A DNA stretch of 64,000 nt from Streptomyces leeuwenhoekii. Lineage in GTDB: Bacteria; Actinomycetota; Actinomycetes; Streptomycetales; Streptomycetaceae. Shown here one piece after another: positions 25,356 through 35,018 of this stretch. Numbering within the stretch: the stretch's first letter is position 1; the number at the start of each line of letters is the position of its first letter. The stretch lies in the NCBI RefSeq assembly GCF_001013905.1, contig NZ_LN831790.1:3858001-3922000 (forward strand), written 5' to 3'. The position numbers and the translations under genes are program-made. The notes below the pieces were generated by a model, which made no database searches, was not told where the DNA came from, and saw nothing but the letters and a program-made list of their open reading frames with translations.

Positions 25356-25859
25356 GGATCTCCGTGCCCCTTCTCCGCCGTCCGCGAGTGCCCAGCCCGG
25401 GGAGGCTGACACGCGCGGGCGGCGGAGAGGCGAACCGGAAGTGAACACCCGAGCCGGCGGGGCGGCGGGCTCTCTGCGGGCGGCCGGGCGGCCACGGGGG
25501 ACGGGGGCCGGCGAGGTGACGGAAACGGCGCGATCCTGTCGCCGGGCCGGGACCCGGGTACCCGGGTCGAGCCGGCCCCGACCGCCTCTCCCCCGGGGAT
25601 CACCTCCCGTCCCCTCCGTCCCCTGCGTCCCCTCGTCCTCTCTTTTCTCCGGCCCTTCGGCCCCTCCGCGCATCCGCGCCTCCTGCCCGCCCCGGCGTGG
25701 CTCCTCCGCCGGGGCGGGGCAGCCGGGCCTCAGGGTCATCCGGGGCGGGGCAGCCGGGCCGAAGGGTCAGCCGGGGCGGGGCAGCCGGGCCGCAGGGTCA
25801 GCCGGGGCGGGGCAGCCGGGCCGCAGGGTCAGCCGGGGCCGGGCAGCCGGACCGAAGGG
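25356..25859. other. Gap between the methyltransferase and the small membrane protein
   Basis: The right half (25711-25865) is a five-copy 31-bp repeat, listed separately. The left half (25356-25710) is GC-rich sequence without a supported gene; no clear promoter was found. Confidence 0.5.
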
Positions 25860-25865
25860 TCAGCC
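25711..25865. repeat. Five tandem 31-bp repeats reaching the methyltransferase stop codon
   Basis: Units start at 25711, 25742, 25773, 25804 and 25835, each beginning GGGGCGGGGCAGCCGGGCC (last unit slightly diverged) and ending in GGGTCAGCC. Each of the last four contains the TCA that reads as TGA leftward; the final one is the methyltransferase stop itself (25860-25862). Confidence 0.92.
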
Positions 25866-27380
25866 GGCCGGCTCCAGGAACCCCTGCTCCACCAGCCGCC
25901 GGATCTGTGCGGGCGTGCGGTCGCGCAGCAGCACCGGGTCCTCGCCGAGCAACTGGGCGATGGCGTCGAGGATGCGGCCGGCGCTCATCGTGCCGTCGCA
26001 GACACCCGCGAAGCCCGCGGCGACCGTGTCGACCGTGGTGGCCCGGCGCATGCCGCGGTTCTGGCGCAGGACGACATGCTCCGGGTCCTCCGCGCCGGGC
26101 AGGCCCACCTGTTCCTGGACGATCTCGTCGGCCAGCGTGAAGGTCGCCTCCAGCAGGGCGGCGTCGTCGCGGGAGCGCAGGTAGTCGAGTCGCTCGAAGT
26201 GGGCGCGCACGGTCTCGCCCAGCGGCTGCTCGACCGGGTGCGGCCACTCCTCGACGGTGACCGAGGGCTCGGCGGCCCCGGTCCGGCGCAGCGTGATCCA
26301 GCCGAAGCCCACGGCCTTGACCTTGCGCGCCTCGAACTCGTCGAGCCAGGCGTCGTAGCGCGCCTGGTACACGGCGGCGTCACCGCGGTGGTCGCCCGCG
26401 TCCCGGAGCCACAGCTCGGCGTACTGCGTGACGTCCTGGGTCTCGCGCTGCACGATCCACGCGTCGCAGCCGCGCGGCACCCACGAGCGCAGCCGGTCCG
26501 TCCAGTCCTCCCCTTCCACGTGCTCCCAGTTGGCGAGGAACTGCGCGAACCCGCCCTCGTTCAGGCGGCCGCCCGCCTGCTGGACGAGCGTCCGGCACAG
26601 ATCGTCCCCGGCCATGCCGCCGTCGCGGTAGGTGAGACGGGCGCCGGGCGAGATCACGAACGGCGGGTTCGACACGATCAGGTCGTACGTCTCCCCCTCC
26701 GCGAGCGGCGTGAACAGCGAGCCCTCGCGCAGATCGGCGGCCGGGGCGCCGGACAGGGCGAGGGTGAGGGCGGTGATGTGCAGGGCGCGCGGGTTGACGT
26801 CGGTGGCCGTCACCCGGGTGGCGTGCCGGGCGGCGTGCAGGGCCTGGATTCCGGAGCCGGTGCCGAGGTCGAGCGCGGAGGTGACGGGGGTGCGGACGGT
26901 GATGCCGGCGAGCGTCGTGGAGGCGCCGCCGACGCCCAGCACGACCTCTTCGGCGCGGCTGCCGATGCCGCCGGCGCCGCCGACCGCGCACCCCAGGTCG
27001 GAGACGATGAACCAGTCCTCCCCGCCGGGCCCGCCGTACGGCCGGACGTCCACCGTCGCGGCCACCTCGTCCTCGCCGGTGCGCACCAGCCACCCGCTCT
27101 CCAGGCAGGCGTCGGCGGGCAGGGCCGCCGCGGCGCGGGCGTACGGCACCGGCTGCTGGAGCAGGAACAGGCGTACGAGCATCTCCAGCGGCGTGTCGCC
27201 GCGGGTCGCCCGGAGCGCGGGCACGGTCTCGCTGCGCGACAGGGCCGCGTAGGCCGGGGCGCCGAGCAGCTCCAGCAGCCCGTCGGCGGTGAAGGAGACC
27301 GCGAGCAGCGCCTCCCGGAGCCGGGCGGCGACGTCGGGGCGGTCGGAGGAGGGCAGGGGGGAGAGGCTGGCGTTACTCAC
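25860..27380 (-). CDS. Class I SAM-dependent methyltransferase (HemK/RlmG-like)
   Basis: 506 aa from GTG 27380 (VSNASLSPLPSS). N-terminal helical domain (about 1-165), then Rossmann methyltransferase: motif I ALDLGTGSGIQALH (about 190), DVNPRALHITALTLALSG, and the NPPF active-site motif (DLIVSNPPFV, about 258), which marks N-methyltransferases acting on glutamine, adenine or guanine. Substrate unknown; an rRNA or protein target is likely. C-terminal region DUF7059-like with many acidic residues. Confidence 0.88.
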   Translation of the reverse strand: MSNASLSPLPSSDRPDVAARLREALLAVSFTADGLLELLGAPAYAALSRSETVPALRATRGDTPLEMLVRLFLLQQPVPYARAAAALPADACLESGWLVRTGEDEVAATVDVRPYGGPGGEDWFIVSDLGCAVGGAGGIGSRAEEVVLGVGGASTTLAGITVRTPVTSALDLGTGSGIQALHAARHATRVTATDVNPRALHITALTLALSGAPAADLREGSLFTPLAEGETYDLIVSNPPFVISPGARLTYRDGGMAGDDLCRTLVQQAGGRLNEGGFAQFLANWEHVEGEDWTDRLRSWVPRGCDAWIVQRETQDVTQYAELWLRDAGDHRGDAAVYQARYDAWLDEFEARKVKAVGFGWITLRRTGAAEPSVTVEEWPHPVEQPLGETVRAHFERLDYLRSRDDAALLEATFTLADEIVQEQVGLPGAEDPEHVVLRQNRGMRRATTVDTVAAGFAGVCDGTMSAGRILDAIAQLLGEDPVLLRDRTPAQIRRLVEQGFLEPAG

Positions 27381-27675
27381 GCCCCCATTGTGTCCGCCCG
27401 CACCGACATCGCACGCGCCGGGCGAGAGGCGCGGGTGCCGCTCCCGCCGCACGGGGCGCCGGTGCCGCGCACGCTTCCCTCACGCGCCCCGGCAGGAGGC
27501 GCCGGTGCCGCCCACCACCGTGCCGGGCAGCGGGGCGGGCGGGGCGCCGGGGGGCGTACGCCGTCCGGGCGAGGGCACACGCGCGCGTGACGGGCCGCTG
27601 CCACGGCACGCGCGCGAGGAGACGGCCCGGCCGCCCGCGTGCGGCACGCGCGTGCGGCCGGCCGGCGTCGTACCG

Positions 27676-28248
27676 TCAGTTCGCCGTGGGCGACGCCGAG
27701 GACGAGGCCGACTGGCAGCTCGCCTGCTTGGCCATCGCCCGGCCGACGTCGCCCTCCTCCAGGGTCTTCAGCGCGTTGCTGCCGGTCCTGCTCAGCTTGT
27801 TCAGCTCGGCGGCGATGTCCTTGAGGCCGTCGGCGAACTTCGCCTGGTCCTTGGTGTCGAGGGCGTCGACCTGCTTCTTGAGGGAGGCGTAGGCGGAGGA
27901 GAGGCTGTCGAGCTCCCGGACCGCGTCCTTCTGCTTCTTCTCGCCGTCCTCGACATCCGGCACGCCGGCCTTGCGGACCGCGGCTCCCATCGCCTTGTAG
28001 GCGTCGGACATGTCCTGGAACGCCTTGGAGTCGGTCGTCCGGACCTCCTCCGGCTTGCTGTTGTCGGAGGTCTCCTTCTGGATGGCGGCGTTGGCGGCCT
28101 CGATCTTCTTCGCCTGCGGCTGCACCGCGTCACAGACCTGCTTGGCCCAGGAGTCCAGCTTGTCGTCGTCGTCGCCGCCCCCGCATCCCGTCAGCGCCAG
28201 TACCAGTACCGCACCGCCGGACAGTGCGGCCGCGAGCTTCTTGTTCAC
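27676..28248 (-). CDS. Small lipoprotein, alpha-helical
   Basis: 190 aa from GTG 28248, preceded by GAAGGGA about 9 nt upstream (an ATG at 28266 is the alternative). Signal peptide with lipobox LVLALTGC (Cys about 20), then Gly/Asp-rich spacer and a charged helical domain (LDSWAKQVCDAVQPQAKKIE to ALKTLEEGDVGRAMAKQA). Probably exported and membrane-anchored; two cysteines (VCDA, QASC) could form a disulfide. No known family. Upstream of it on the same strand lies hppA, separated by a terminator. Confidence 0.75.
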   Translation of the reverse strand: MNKKLAAALSGGAVLVLALTGCGGGDDDDKLDSWAKQVCDAVQPQAKKIEAANAAIQKETSDNSKPEEVRTTDSKAFQDMSDAYKAMGAAVRKAGVPDVEDGEKKQKDAVRELDSLSSAYASLKKQVDALDTKDQAKFADGLKDIAAELNKLSRTGSNALKTLEEGDVGRAMAKQASCQSASSSASPTAN

Positions 28249-28393
28249 CGGATTGGTCCCTTCCATGGCTCTCGGCCCCGGAACATACACGCCAGATGGG
28301 CGACACTCGCGTGACGAACTTCCGGTATGACCGTTATTGCAGCCATTTGCACCAAGCGAGAGAAGGCTCACGGCGCGCGCCCCGATGACGTAC

Positions 28394-28437
28394 GGCGCGG
28401 GCATACGGCACATCAACAGGTGTCGTGTGCCCGCGCC
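28394..28437 (-). terminator. hppA terminator
   Basis: Stem GGCGCGGGCA (28394-28403) with TGCCCGCGCC (28428-28437), continued inward by eight more pairs including two wobbles. It begins 47 nt past the hppA stop. Confidence 0.8.
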
Positions 28438-28484
28438 TTGAGCCGCCGTCCGTCCGGACGTCCGGTGCCGTCCGGTGACGGCGG

Positions 28485-30890
28485 TCAGGAAACGACCGCC
28501 GGATCGGCAGACTTGGGCTTGGGTCCGGCGTTGTCCTCGTCGCTCACGGCGATGCCGCGCCGCTTGGAGACGTACACCGCCCCGACGATGACGGCGAGCG
28601 CGAGCACCGCGATCAGCACCCGCACACCGGTGCTCCTGTCGGCGCCGTAGGAGAACTGGATCACCGCGGGCGCGATGAGCAGCGCCACCAGGTTCATCAC
28701 CTTCAGCAGCGGGTTGATCGCGGGACCGGCGGTGTCCTTGAAGGGGTCGCCGACCGTGTCGCCGATGACGGTGGCCGCGTGGGCCTCGCTGCCCTTGCCG
28801 CCGTGGTGGCCGTCCTCGACGAGCTTCTTGGCGTTGTCCCAGGCGCCGCCGGAGTTGGCGAGGAACACCGCCATCAGCGTGCCCGCGCCGATCGCGCCCG
28901 CGAGATACGCCCCGAGCGGGCCGACGCCGAGGGTGAAGCCGATGAAGATGGGCGCCATCACGGCGAGCAGTCCGGGGGTGGCGAGTTCGCGCAGGGCGTC
29001 CTTGGTGCAGATGTCGACGACCTTGCCGTACTCCGGTTTCTCGCTGTAGTCCATGATTCCGGGCTTCTCGCGGAACTGCCGCCGCACCTCGAAGACGACC
29101 GAACCCGCCGACCGGGAGACGGCGTTGATCGCCAGTCCCGAGAAGAGGAAGACGACCGCCGCGCCCGCGATGAGACCGACGAGGTTGCTGGGCTGGGAGA
29201 TGTCCATCATCAGGCTCATCGGCGCCCCCGGACCGCTGAGCTGTTCGCCCACGTCGCGCGCGCCGGTGATGATGGCGTCGCGGTACGACCCGAACAGCGC
29301 CGCCGCCGCGAGGACCGCGGTGGCGATCGCGATGCCCTTGGTGATCGCCTTGGTGGTGTTGCCCACGGCGTCCAGGTCGGTGAGCACCTGGGCGCCCGCG
29401 CCCTGGACGTCGCCGGACATCTCGGCGATGCCCTGCGCGTTGTCGGAGACCGGACCGAAGGTGTCCATGGCGACGATCACGCCGACCGTGGTGAGCAGGC
29501 CGGTGCCGGCCAGCGCCACCGCGAACAGCGCCAGCATGATCGACGCACCGCCGAGCAGGAACGCCCCATACACGCCGAGTCCGATCAGCAGCGCGGTGTA
29601 CACCGCCGATTCGAGTCCGACGGAGATTCCGGCGAGGATCACGGTGGCGGGTCCGGTCAGCGAGGTCTTGCCGATGTCCCTGACGGGGCGCCGGGTGGTC
29701 TCGGTGAAGTAGCCGGTCAGTTGCTGGATCAGCGCGGCGAGCACGATGCCGATCGCCACGGCCACCAGGGCGAGGACCCGCGGATCGCCGCTCTTGCCCT
29801 GGATCGCGGCGTCGGTGACGCCGTCGAGGTCGGCGTACTTCCCGGGCAGATAGAGGAAGACGGCGAGTGCCACCAGCACCAGCGAGATCACCGCGGAGAC
29901 GAAGAAGCCCCGGTTGATCGCGCTCATGCCGCTGCGGTCGGCCCGGCGCGGCGCCACCGCGAAGATGCCGATCATGGCGGTGAGCACGCCGATCGCGGGC
30001 ACCAGCAGCGGGAACGCCAGCCCCGCGTCGCCGAAGGCCGCCTTGCCGAGGATCAGCGCGGCGACCAGGGTCACGGCGTACGACTCGAAGAGGTCGGCCG
30101 CCATGCCCGCGCAGTCGCCGACGTTGTCGCCCACGTTGTCGGCGATGGTCGCGGCGTTGCGTGGATCGTCCTCGGGGATGCCCTGCTCGACCTTGCCGAC
30201 GAGGTCGGCGCCGACGTCGGCGGCCTTGGTGAAGATGCCGCCGCCGACCCGCATGAACATCGCGATCAGGGCCGCGCCGAGACCGAAACCCTCCAGGACC
30301 TTCGGCGCGTCGGCCGCGTACACCAGCACCACGCAGGAGGCGCCCAGCAGGCCGAGCCCCACCGTGAACATGCCGACGACACCACCCGTGCGAAAAGCGA
30401 TCTTCATCGCTTTGTGCGAGACGAGGGTGAGATCCTTTTCCGGTTCTCCCGGTGCCGGTGTCGCTTCCCGCGCCGCCGCGGCGACGCGCACATTGCTGCG
30501 CACGGCCAGCCACATGCCGATATAGCCCGTGGCCGCCGAGAACGCGGCGCCGATCAAGAAGAACACCGACCGTCCGGCCCGCTCGTTCCAGTCGTCCGCG
30601 GGCAGCAGCATGAGCAGGAAGAACACCACGACGGCGAATACGCCGAGCGTGCGCAACTGCCGGGCCAGATAGGCGTTGGCGCCTTCCTGCACGGCTGCCG
30701 CGATCTTCTTCATGCCGTCGGTGCCCTCGCCGGCCGCGAGCACCTGGCGCACCAGTACCCCCGCGACCACCAGCGCCGCCAGCGCGACCGCCGCGATGAC
30801 CACCACCAGGACCCGGTTGCCGTCGGTCAGCACCGCGGCCGCGAAAGTCGAGGGGTCGCCCAGCTCGTATGAAGCAGAAAGCCCCGCCAT
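28485..30890 (-). CDS. hppA: Membrane-bound proton-pumping pyrophosphatase, K+-independent type
   Basis: 801-aa multi-pass membrane enzyme that couples PPi hydrolysis to proton export. Catalytic DNVGDNVGDCAGMAADLFES (about 250-270), and a second acidic cluster near the C terminus (DTVGDPFKDTAGPAIN). The GNTTKAITKG motif (about 510) has lysine where K+-dependent enzymes have alanine, so it should not need potassium. ATG 30890 with AGGAGG ideally spaced; TACAAT at 30938-30933 is a good -10. Single-gene transcript between two terminators. Confidence 0.96.
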   Translation of the reverse strand: MAGLSASYELGDPSTFAAAVLTDGNRVLVVVIAAVALAALVVAGVLVRQVLAAGEGTDGMKKIAAAVQEGANAYLARQLRTLGVFAVVVFFLLMLLPADDWNERAGRSVFFLIGAAFSAATGYIGMWLAVRSNVRVAAAAREATPAPGEPEKDLTLVSHKAMKIAFRTGGVVGMFTVGLGLLGASCVVLVYAADAPKVLEGFGLGAALIAMFMRVGGGIFTKAADVGADLVGKVEQGIPEDDPRNAATIADNVGDNVGDCAGMAADLFESYAVTLVAALILGKAAFGDAGLAFPLLVPAIGVLTAMIGIFAVAPRRADRSGMSAINRGFFVSAVISLVLVALAVFLYLPGKYADLDGVTDAAIQGKSGDPRVLALVAVAIGIVLAALIQQLTGYFTETTRRPVRDIGKTSLTGPATVILAGISVGLESAVYTALLIGLGVYGAFLLGGASIMLALFAVALAGTGLLTTVGVIVAMDTFGPVSDNAQGIAEMSGDVQGAGAQVLTDLDAVGNTTKAITKGIAIATAVLAAAALFGSYRDAIITGARDVGEQLSGPGAPMSLMMDISQPSNLVGLIAGAAVVFLFSGLAINAVSRSAGSVVFEVRRQFREKPGIMDYSEKPEYGKVVDICTKDALRELATPGLLAVMAPIFIGFTLGVGPLGAYLAGAIGAGTLMAVFLANSGGAWDNAKKLVEDGHHGGKGSEAHAATVIGDTVGDPFKDTAGPAINPLLKVMNLVALLIAPAVIQFSYGADRSTGVRVLIAVLALAVIVGAVYVSKRRGIAVSDEDNAGPKPKSADPAVVS

Positions 30891-31185
30891 TCGTCCTCCT
30901 TGACGCTTGGGCTGAGCTCAAGATGTGGACGGATTGTAGGTACCGGAGCCCGATCGAAACAGGGCACGGTAATGGGAATTGGCCTTCCATGCCCCTCGGT
31001 AAACGATCGCCGGGCGGCCATGGACCCGAAAACGGTAATGCCCCGAAAGCATTCAGCCCGTGATCCATTTGTTCCGCGCGCTGCTATTGATCGTGAATGC
31101 CGTCCTGAATGCGTTCACGAAATGCGCGCTCGTGGGACCACTGTAGGCGCGGACCGCGACTTCCGCACACGCTCCGCACACGACG
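30891..31185. other. Upstream region of hppA
   Basis: About 295 bp of relatively AT-richer sequence holding the hppA promoter and no supported ORF. Bounded on the right by the bldG-operon terminator. Confidence 0.5.
30933..30938 (-). promoter_or_regulatory. hppA -10 element
   Basis: TACAAT on the minus strand (a close match to TATAAT), 43 nt upstream of the hppA start. The -35 is poor (CTGTTT or TGTTTC). Confidence 0.55.
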
Positions 31186-31210
31186 AAGGGCCCTACGGAG
31201 TAGGGCCCTT
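31186..31210 (-). terminator. Terminator of the bldG operon
   Basis: Perfect 11-bp stem AAGGGCCCTAC / GTAGGGCCCTT with GGA loop. It lies about 65 nt past the anti-sigma stop and could also work in the opposite direction. Confidence 0.85.
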
Positions 31211-31274
31211 TCGGGTCGGCGGGTCGAGCGGGCCGGCGGCGGTGGCGTGGTGCCGGGGCGGCCGGGAGGGACGG

Positions 31275-31703
31275 TCAGGGAATCGCCACCGGCGGTGGCG
31301 TGGTCGGCCAGGTCATACGGATCAGGCCGCCGTCCTGCCCGGCCTTGACCTCCACGTCGTCGACGAGCCCGCTGATGACCGCGAGGCCCATCTCGTCCTC
31401 CTCGGCCTCGGCGTCGTCACCCGCCGCGGCGGACGCGTCGCCGGGGGCCGCGTGCGGCGCCTCGTCGCCGACCTCGATGGAGAACTGTTTCTCCTCCTCG
31501 ATCAGCGACACCTTCACCGGCGCCGTGATGCCGACGTTGCGGTGAAGTCCGACGGCCCGGCTGCACGCTTCGCCGACGGCGAGCCTGACCTCGTCGAGAA
31601 CCGCCTCGTCGACTCCCGCCCTGCGTGCCACCGCGGCCGCCACCAGCCGGGCGGTCCGGACATGCTCGGGCAGCGCGCTGAAGCGGAGTTCGACGGTGGC
31701 CAT
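31275..31703 (-). CDS. BldG-associated anti-sigma factor
   Basis: 142-aa GHKL ATPase-type anti-sigma factor (SpoIIAB/RsbW-like). N-box LDEVRLAVGEACSRAVGLH (about 40-58), G-box DEMGLAVISGLVDDVEV (about 107). A negatively charged insert (GDASAAAGDDAEAEEDE) separates them. Next to bldG and co-transcribed with it (about 104 nt apart); it is the gene I recall as SCO3548, a BldG binding partner. Confidence 0.93.
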   Translation of the reverse strand: MATVELRFSALPEHVRTARLVAAAVARRAGVDEAVLDEVRLAVGEACSRAVGLHRNVGITAPVKVSLIEEEKQFSIEVGDEAPHAAPGDASAAAGDDAEAEEDEMGLAVISGLVDDVEVKAGQDGGLIRMTWPTTPPPVAIP

Positions 31704-31807
31704 GCATCCCCCTCGCGACTACGGACGTGCTGTGGAGGGGCCGGGCCGCCGAAAGCCCGGCCCCCTGGATTCCACTCTTCCGGCCGGGCGCGTGCCCGGC
31801 GCGGTGG

Positions 31808-32149
31808 TCAGTCGGTGGCCGCCACCGCTTCGTCCACCGAGGTGTGGATCGGGAACACCTTGGTGAGACCGGTGATGCGGAAGATCTTGAGAATGCGCTC
31901 CTGGTTGCAGACCAGGCGCAGCGAGCCCTCGTGGGCACGCACCCGCTTCAGGCCGCCGACCAGCACGCCGAGTCCGGTGGAGTCGAGGAAGTCCACGCCC
32001 TCCATGTCGACGACGAGGTGGAAATTGCCGTCGTTCACCAGCTCGACCAACTGCTCCCGCAGCTTGGGCGCGGTGTATACATCGATTTCGCCACCGACCT
32101 CGACGACCGTGCGATCGCCGACGGTACGGGTCGACAGGGACAGGTCCAC
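31808..32149 (-). CDS. bldG: Anti-anti-sigma factor BldG
   Basis: 113-aa STAS-domain protein, length and sequence matching BldG, required for aerial growth and antibiotic production. The phosphorylated serine is in [13 protein letters not shown] (about Ser 57). Starts at GTG 32149 with GGAGG (CTGGAGGATCC) upstream. Phosphorylation by the anti-sigma kinase switches partner binding. The gene is divergent from the helicase, with its promoters probably in or upstream of the 82-bp gap, partly inside the helicase 5' end. Confidence 0.97.
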   Translation of the reverse strand: MDLSLSTRTVGDRTVVEVGGEIDVYTAPKLREQLVELVNDGNFHLVVDMEGVDFLDSTGLGVLVGGLKRVRAHEGSLRLVCNQERILKIFRITGLTKVFPIHTSVDEAVAATD

Positions 32150-32231
32150 GGATCCTCCAGCACCTTGCTATCGAGCGGTCGTCCCTCGGGACACCTCGGC
32201 TTGGAGCCCCCGGGACGGTTCGCCAGCCGCG

Positions 32232-34886
32232 ATGGCATTCAATCACTTACCGGCAGGCGTGCACGACGCCTTGCTCCCATTGTCCGTCACGCCAGTGACA
32301 CACTCGGTGCCGATGGCCAAGAATCACCGATCCGACCGACCCCCGGCGGAGCCCGTCTCGCGACTGGCTCCGGGCACGCTCCTGGGGCGGCTCGCCGCGG
32401 GACCGAGCCGGGCTGCGCGCATCACTCATACGGAGCACTTGCCCCCGCGCGCGGGCCGCCATGCCCTCTGGCCGGACCGGATCCGCCCGGAAGTGATCGC
32501 GGCCTTGCGGGCGGCGGGCATCGAGCACCCGTGGGAGCACCAGGCACGGGCGGCCGAGCATGCCCTGGACGGCGATTCGGTGGTGGTCGCCACCGGCACG
32601 GCCTCCGGAAAATCCCTGGCGTACCTGGTCCCGGTGCTGTCGACGCTCCTGGACGGCGCGCAGGCGCCGAACGGCCGGGGCGCCACCGCCCTGTACCTCG
32701 CACCGACGAAAGCGCTCGCGGCGGACCAGTGCCGATCGGTGAAGGAACTTTCACAACCTCTCGGCGCGTCGGTGCGTTCCGCGGTGTACGACGGCGACAC
32801 TCCGTTCGAGGAACGGGAGTGGATCCGCCAGTACGCCACCTACGTCCTGACCAACCCGGACATGCTGCACCGCGGCATCCTGCCGTCGCACCCCCGCTGG
32901 TCCTCCTTCCTGAAGGCGCTGAAGTTCGTCGTCATCGACGAATGCCACACCTACCGCGGGGTGTTCGGCTCCCACGTCGCCCAGGTGCTGCGGCGCCTGC
33001 GCCGGCTGTGCGCCCGCTATGGCTCCTCGCCGGTGTTCCTGCTGGCCTCCGCGACCGCCGCCGATCCCGGGGTGGCCGCCGGCAGGCTCACCGGGCTCCC
33101 GGTGGTCGAGGTCGCCGACGACGCCTCCCCGCGCGGTGAACTGGTGTTCGCCCTGTGGGAGCCGCCGCTGACCGAACTGGAGGGCGAGAAGGGCGCGCCC
33201 GTGCGCCGCACCGCCACCGCGGAGGCGGCCGACCTGCTCACCGATCTCACCGTGCAGGGCGTCCGCTCGGTCGTCTTCGTCCGCTCCCGGCGGGGCGCCG
33301 AACTGATCTCGGTGATCGCCCAGGAGCGCCTGGCCGAGGTCGACCGGTCGCTGTCCCGGCGGGTCGCGGCGTACCGCGGCGGCTACCTTCCCGAGGAGCG
33401 CCGCGCCCTGGAACGCGCCCTCCACTCCGGCGAGCTGCTCGGCCTGGCGGCGACCAACGCCCTGGAACTCGGCGTGGACATCGCCGGGCTGGACGCCGTG
33501 GTGATCGCCGGTTATCCGGGCACGCGGGCGTCGCTGTGGCAGCAGGCGGGCCGCGCGGGCCGGTCCGGGCAGGGGGCGCTGGCCGTCCTGGTGGCCCGCG
33601 ACGACCCGCTGGACACCTTCCTGGTCCACCATCCCGAGGCGCTGTTCGCCCAGCCCGTGGAGTCCACGGTGCTCGACCCGGACAACCCCTACGTCCTCGC
33701 GCCGCATCTGTGCGCCGCCGCGGCGGAGCTGCCGCTGACGGAGGAGGACCTGGAGCTGTTCGGCCCGTCCTGCGAGGAGCTGCTTCCCCAGCTGGAGGCG
33801 GCGAGGCTGCTGCGCCGCCGGACGAAGGCGTGGCACTGGACCCGCCGGGAGCGGGCCGCCGACCTGACCGACATCCGGGGCGAGGGCGGCAGGCCGGTGC
33901 AGGTCGTCGAGGCCGGGACCGGCCGGCTGCTCGGCACGGTCGACGCGGGCTCGGCGCACACCGCCGTGCACAAGGGCGCCGTCCACCTGCACCAGGGCCG
34001 TACGTATCTGGTCCGCTCCCTCGACCTGGAGGACGCGGTCGCCCTGGTCGAGCCGGCCAGCCCGCCGTACTCGACGGTCGCCCGCGACACGACGTCGATC
34101 TCCGTGCTGGAGACGGACGTCGAGGTGCCATGGGGTGACGGGCGCCTGTGCTACGGCTCCGTCGAGGTCACCAACCAGGTGGTCTCCTTCCTGCGGCGGC
34201 GGCTGATCACCGGCGAGGTGCTCGGCGAGACCAAGCTCGACCTGCCGCCCCGCACGCTGCGCACCCGTGCCGTGTGGTGGACGGTCACCGAGGACCAACT
34301 GGACGCCGCCCGCGTCAACCCGGAGATCCTCGGCGGGGCCCTCCACGCGGCCGAGCACGCGTCGATCGGCATGTTGCCCCTGTTCGCCACCTGCGACCGC
34401 TGGGACATCGGCGGCGTCTCCGTGCCGCTGCACCCGGACACCCTGCTGCCGACGGTCTTCGTGTACGACGGCCATCCGGGCGGCGCGGGCTTCGCCGAGC
34501 GCGCCTTCCACACGGCCCGCGCCTGGCTCACCGCCACCCGCGAGGCCATCGCCTCCTGCGAGTGCGACGCCGGTTGCCCGTCCTGCATCCAGTCCCCCAA
34601 GTGCGGCAACGGCAACGACCCGCTGCACAAGAGGGGCGCGGTGCGACTGCTCACGGAACTGCTGCGGGGAGCGGCCCAGAGCGAGGATGCCGGGGGGCGG
34701 ACGGAGGAGGGTCCGGGTGGTGCTCCGGGGGACGGTCCGGGGCACGCTCCGGGTGACGGATCAAGCGGTTCTCCGGGGGACGGGCCGGTACACGGTGCAT
34801 GTGGCGCTGCGGAGGCTGGTGGTGCGGCGGAGGCGGGTCGCGACCGGGGGGCAGGGCGGCCGGCCGGTTCTGCGCGGGAGCCGTAG
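32232..34886 (+). CDS. DEAD/DEAH-box helicase with DUF1998 and zinc cluster (MrfA/SftH type)
   Basis: 884 aa. RecA1 with Walker A ATGTASGKSLAYLVP (about 118-130), DEAH-type motif IDECHTYRG (about 235), motif VI QQAGRAGRSGQGA (about 437). C-terminal DUF1998 with four cysteines CECDAGCPSCIQSPKCGNG (about 777-795), as in YprA/MrfA repair helicases. ATG 32232 is shared in memory with the S. coelicolor gene start (MAFNHLPAGVHDAL); M at 32313 is an alternative. The last 90 residues are Gly/Pro-rich with GDGP repeats, a lineage-specific tail. In actinobacteria this helicase stands beside Tad genes, hence 'helicase/secretion neighbourhood'. Confidence 0.93.
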   Translation: MAFNHLPAGVHDALLPLSVTPVTHSVPMAKNHRSDRPPAEPVSRLAPGTLLGRLAAGPSRAARITHTEHLPPRAGRHALWPDRIRPEVIAALRAAGIEHPWEHQARAAEHALDGDSVVVATGTASGKSLAYLVPVLSTLLDGAQAPNGRGATALYLAPTKALAADQCRSVKELSQPLGASVRSAVYDGDTPFEEREWIRQYATYVLTNPDMLHRGILPSHPRWSSFLKALKFVVIDECHTYRGVFGSHVAQVLRRLRRLCARYGSSPVFLLASATAADPGVAAGRLTGLPVVEVADDASPRGELVFALWEPPLTELEGEKGAPVRRTATAEAADLLTDLTVQGVRSVVFVRSRRGAELISVIAQERLAEVDRSLSRRVAAYRGGYLPEERRALERALHSGELLGLAATNALELGVDIAGLDAVVIAGYPGTRASLWQQAGRAGRSGQGALAVLVARDDPLDTFLVHHPEALFAQPVESTVLDPDNPYVLAPHLCAAAAELPLTEEDLELFGPSCEELLPQLEAARLLRRRTKAWHWTRRERAADLTDIRGEGGRPVQVVEAGTGRLLGTVDAGSAHTAVHKGAVHLHQGRTYLVRSLDLEDAVALVEPASPPYSTVARDTTSISVLETDVEVPWGDGRLCYGSVEVTNQVVSFLRRRLITGEVLGETKLDLPPRTLRTRAVWWTVTEDQLDAARVNPEILGGALHAAEHASIGMLPLFATCDRWDIGGVSVPLHPDTLLPTVFVYDGHPGGAGFAERAFHTARAWLTATREAIASCECDAGCPSCIQSPKCGNGNDPLHKRGAVRLLTELLRGAAQSEDAGGRTEEGPGGAPGDGPGHAPGDGSSGSPGDGPVHGACGAAEAGGAAEAGRDRGAGRPAGSAREP

Positions 34887-35018
34887 CGGCCGGTGGCCCA
34901 CCGGGAGACGATGCCGGGGCCGCCGCTGTGACATCCAGCGGCGGGGCGTCCTCTTGGGCGTGGCCTGCCGGGGAGGGCGGCCTCTCGGCCGAGGGACCCG
35001 CCGGTCCCGCCGGTCCCG

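Noticed and set aside
25711..25865. CRISPR array
   Set aside because: Units are fully tandem with no spacers and no cas genes are present.
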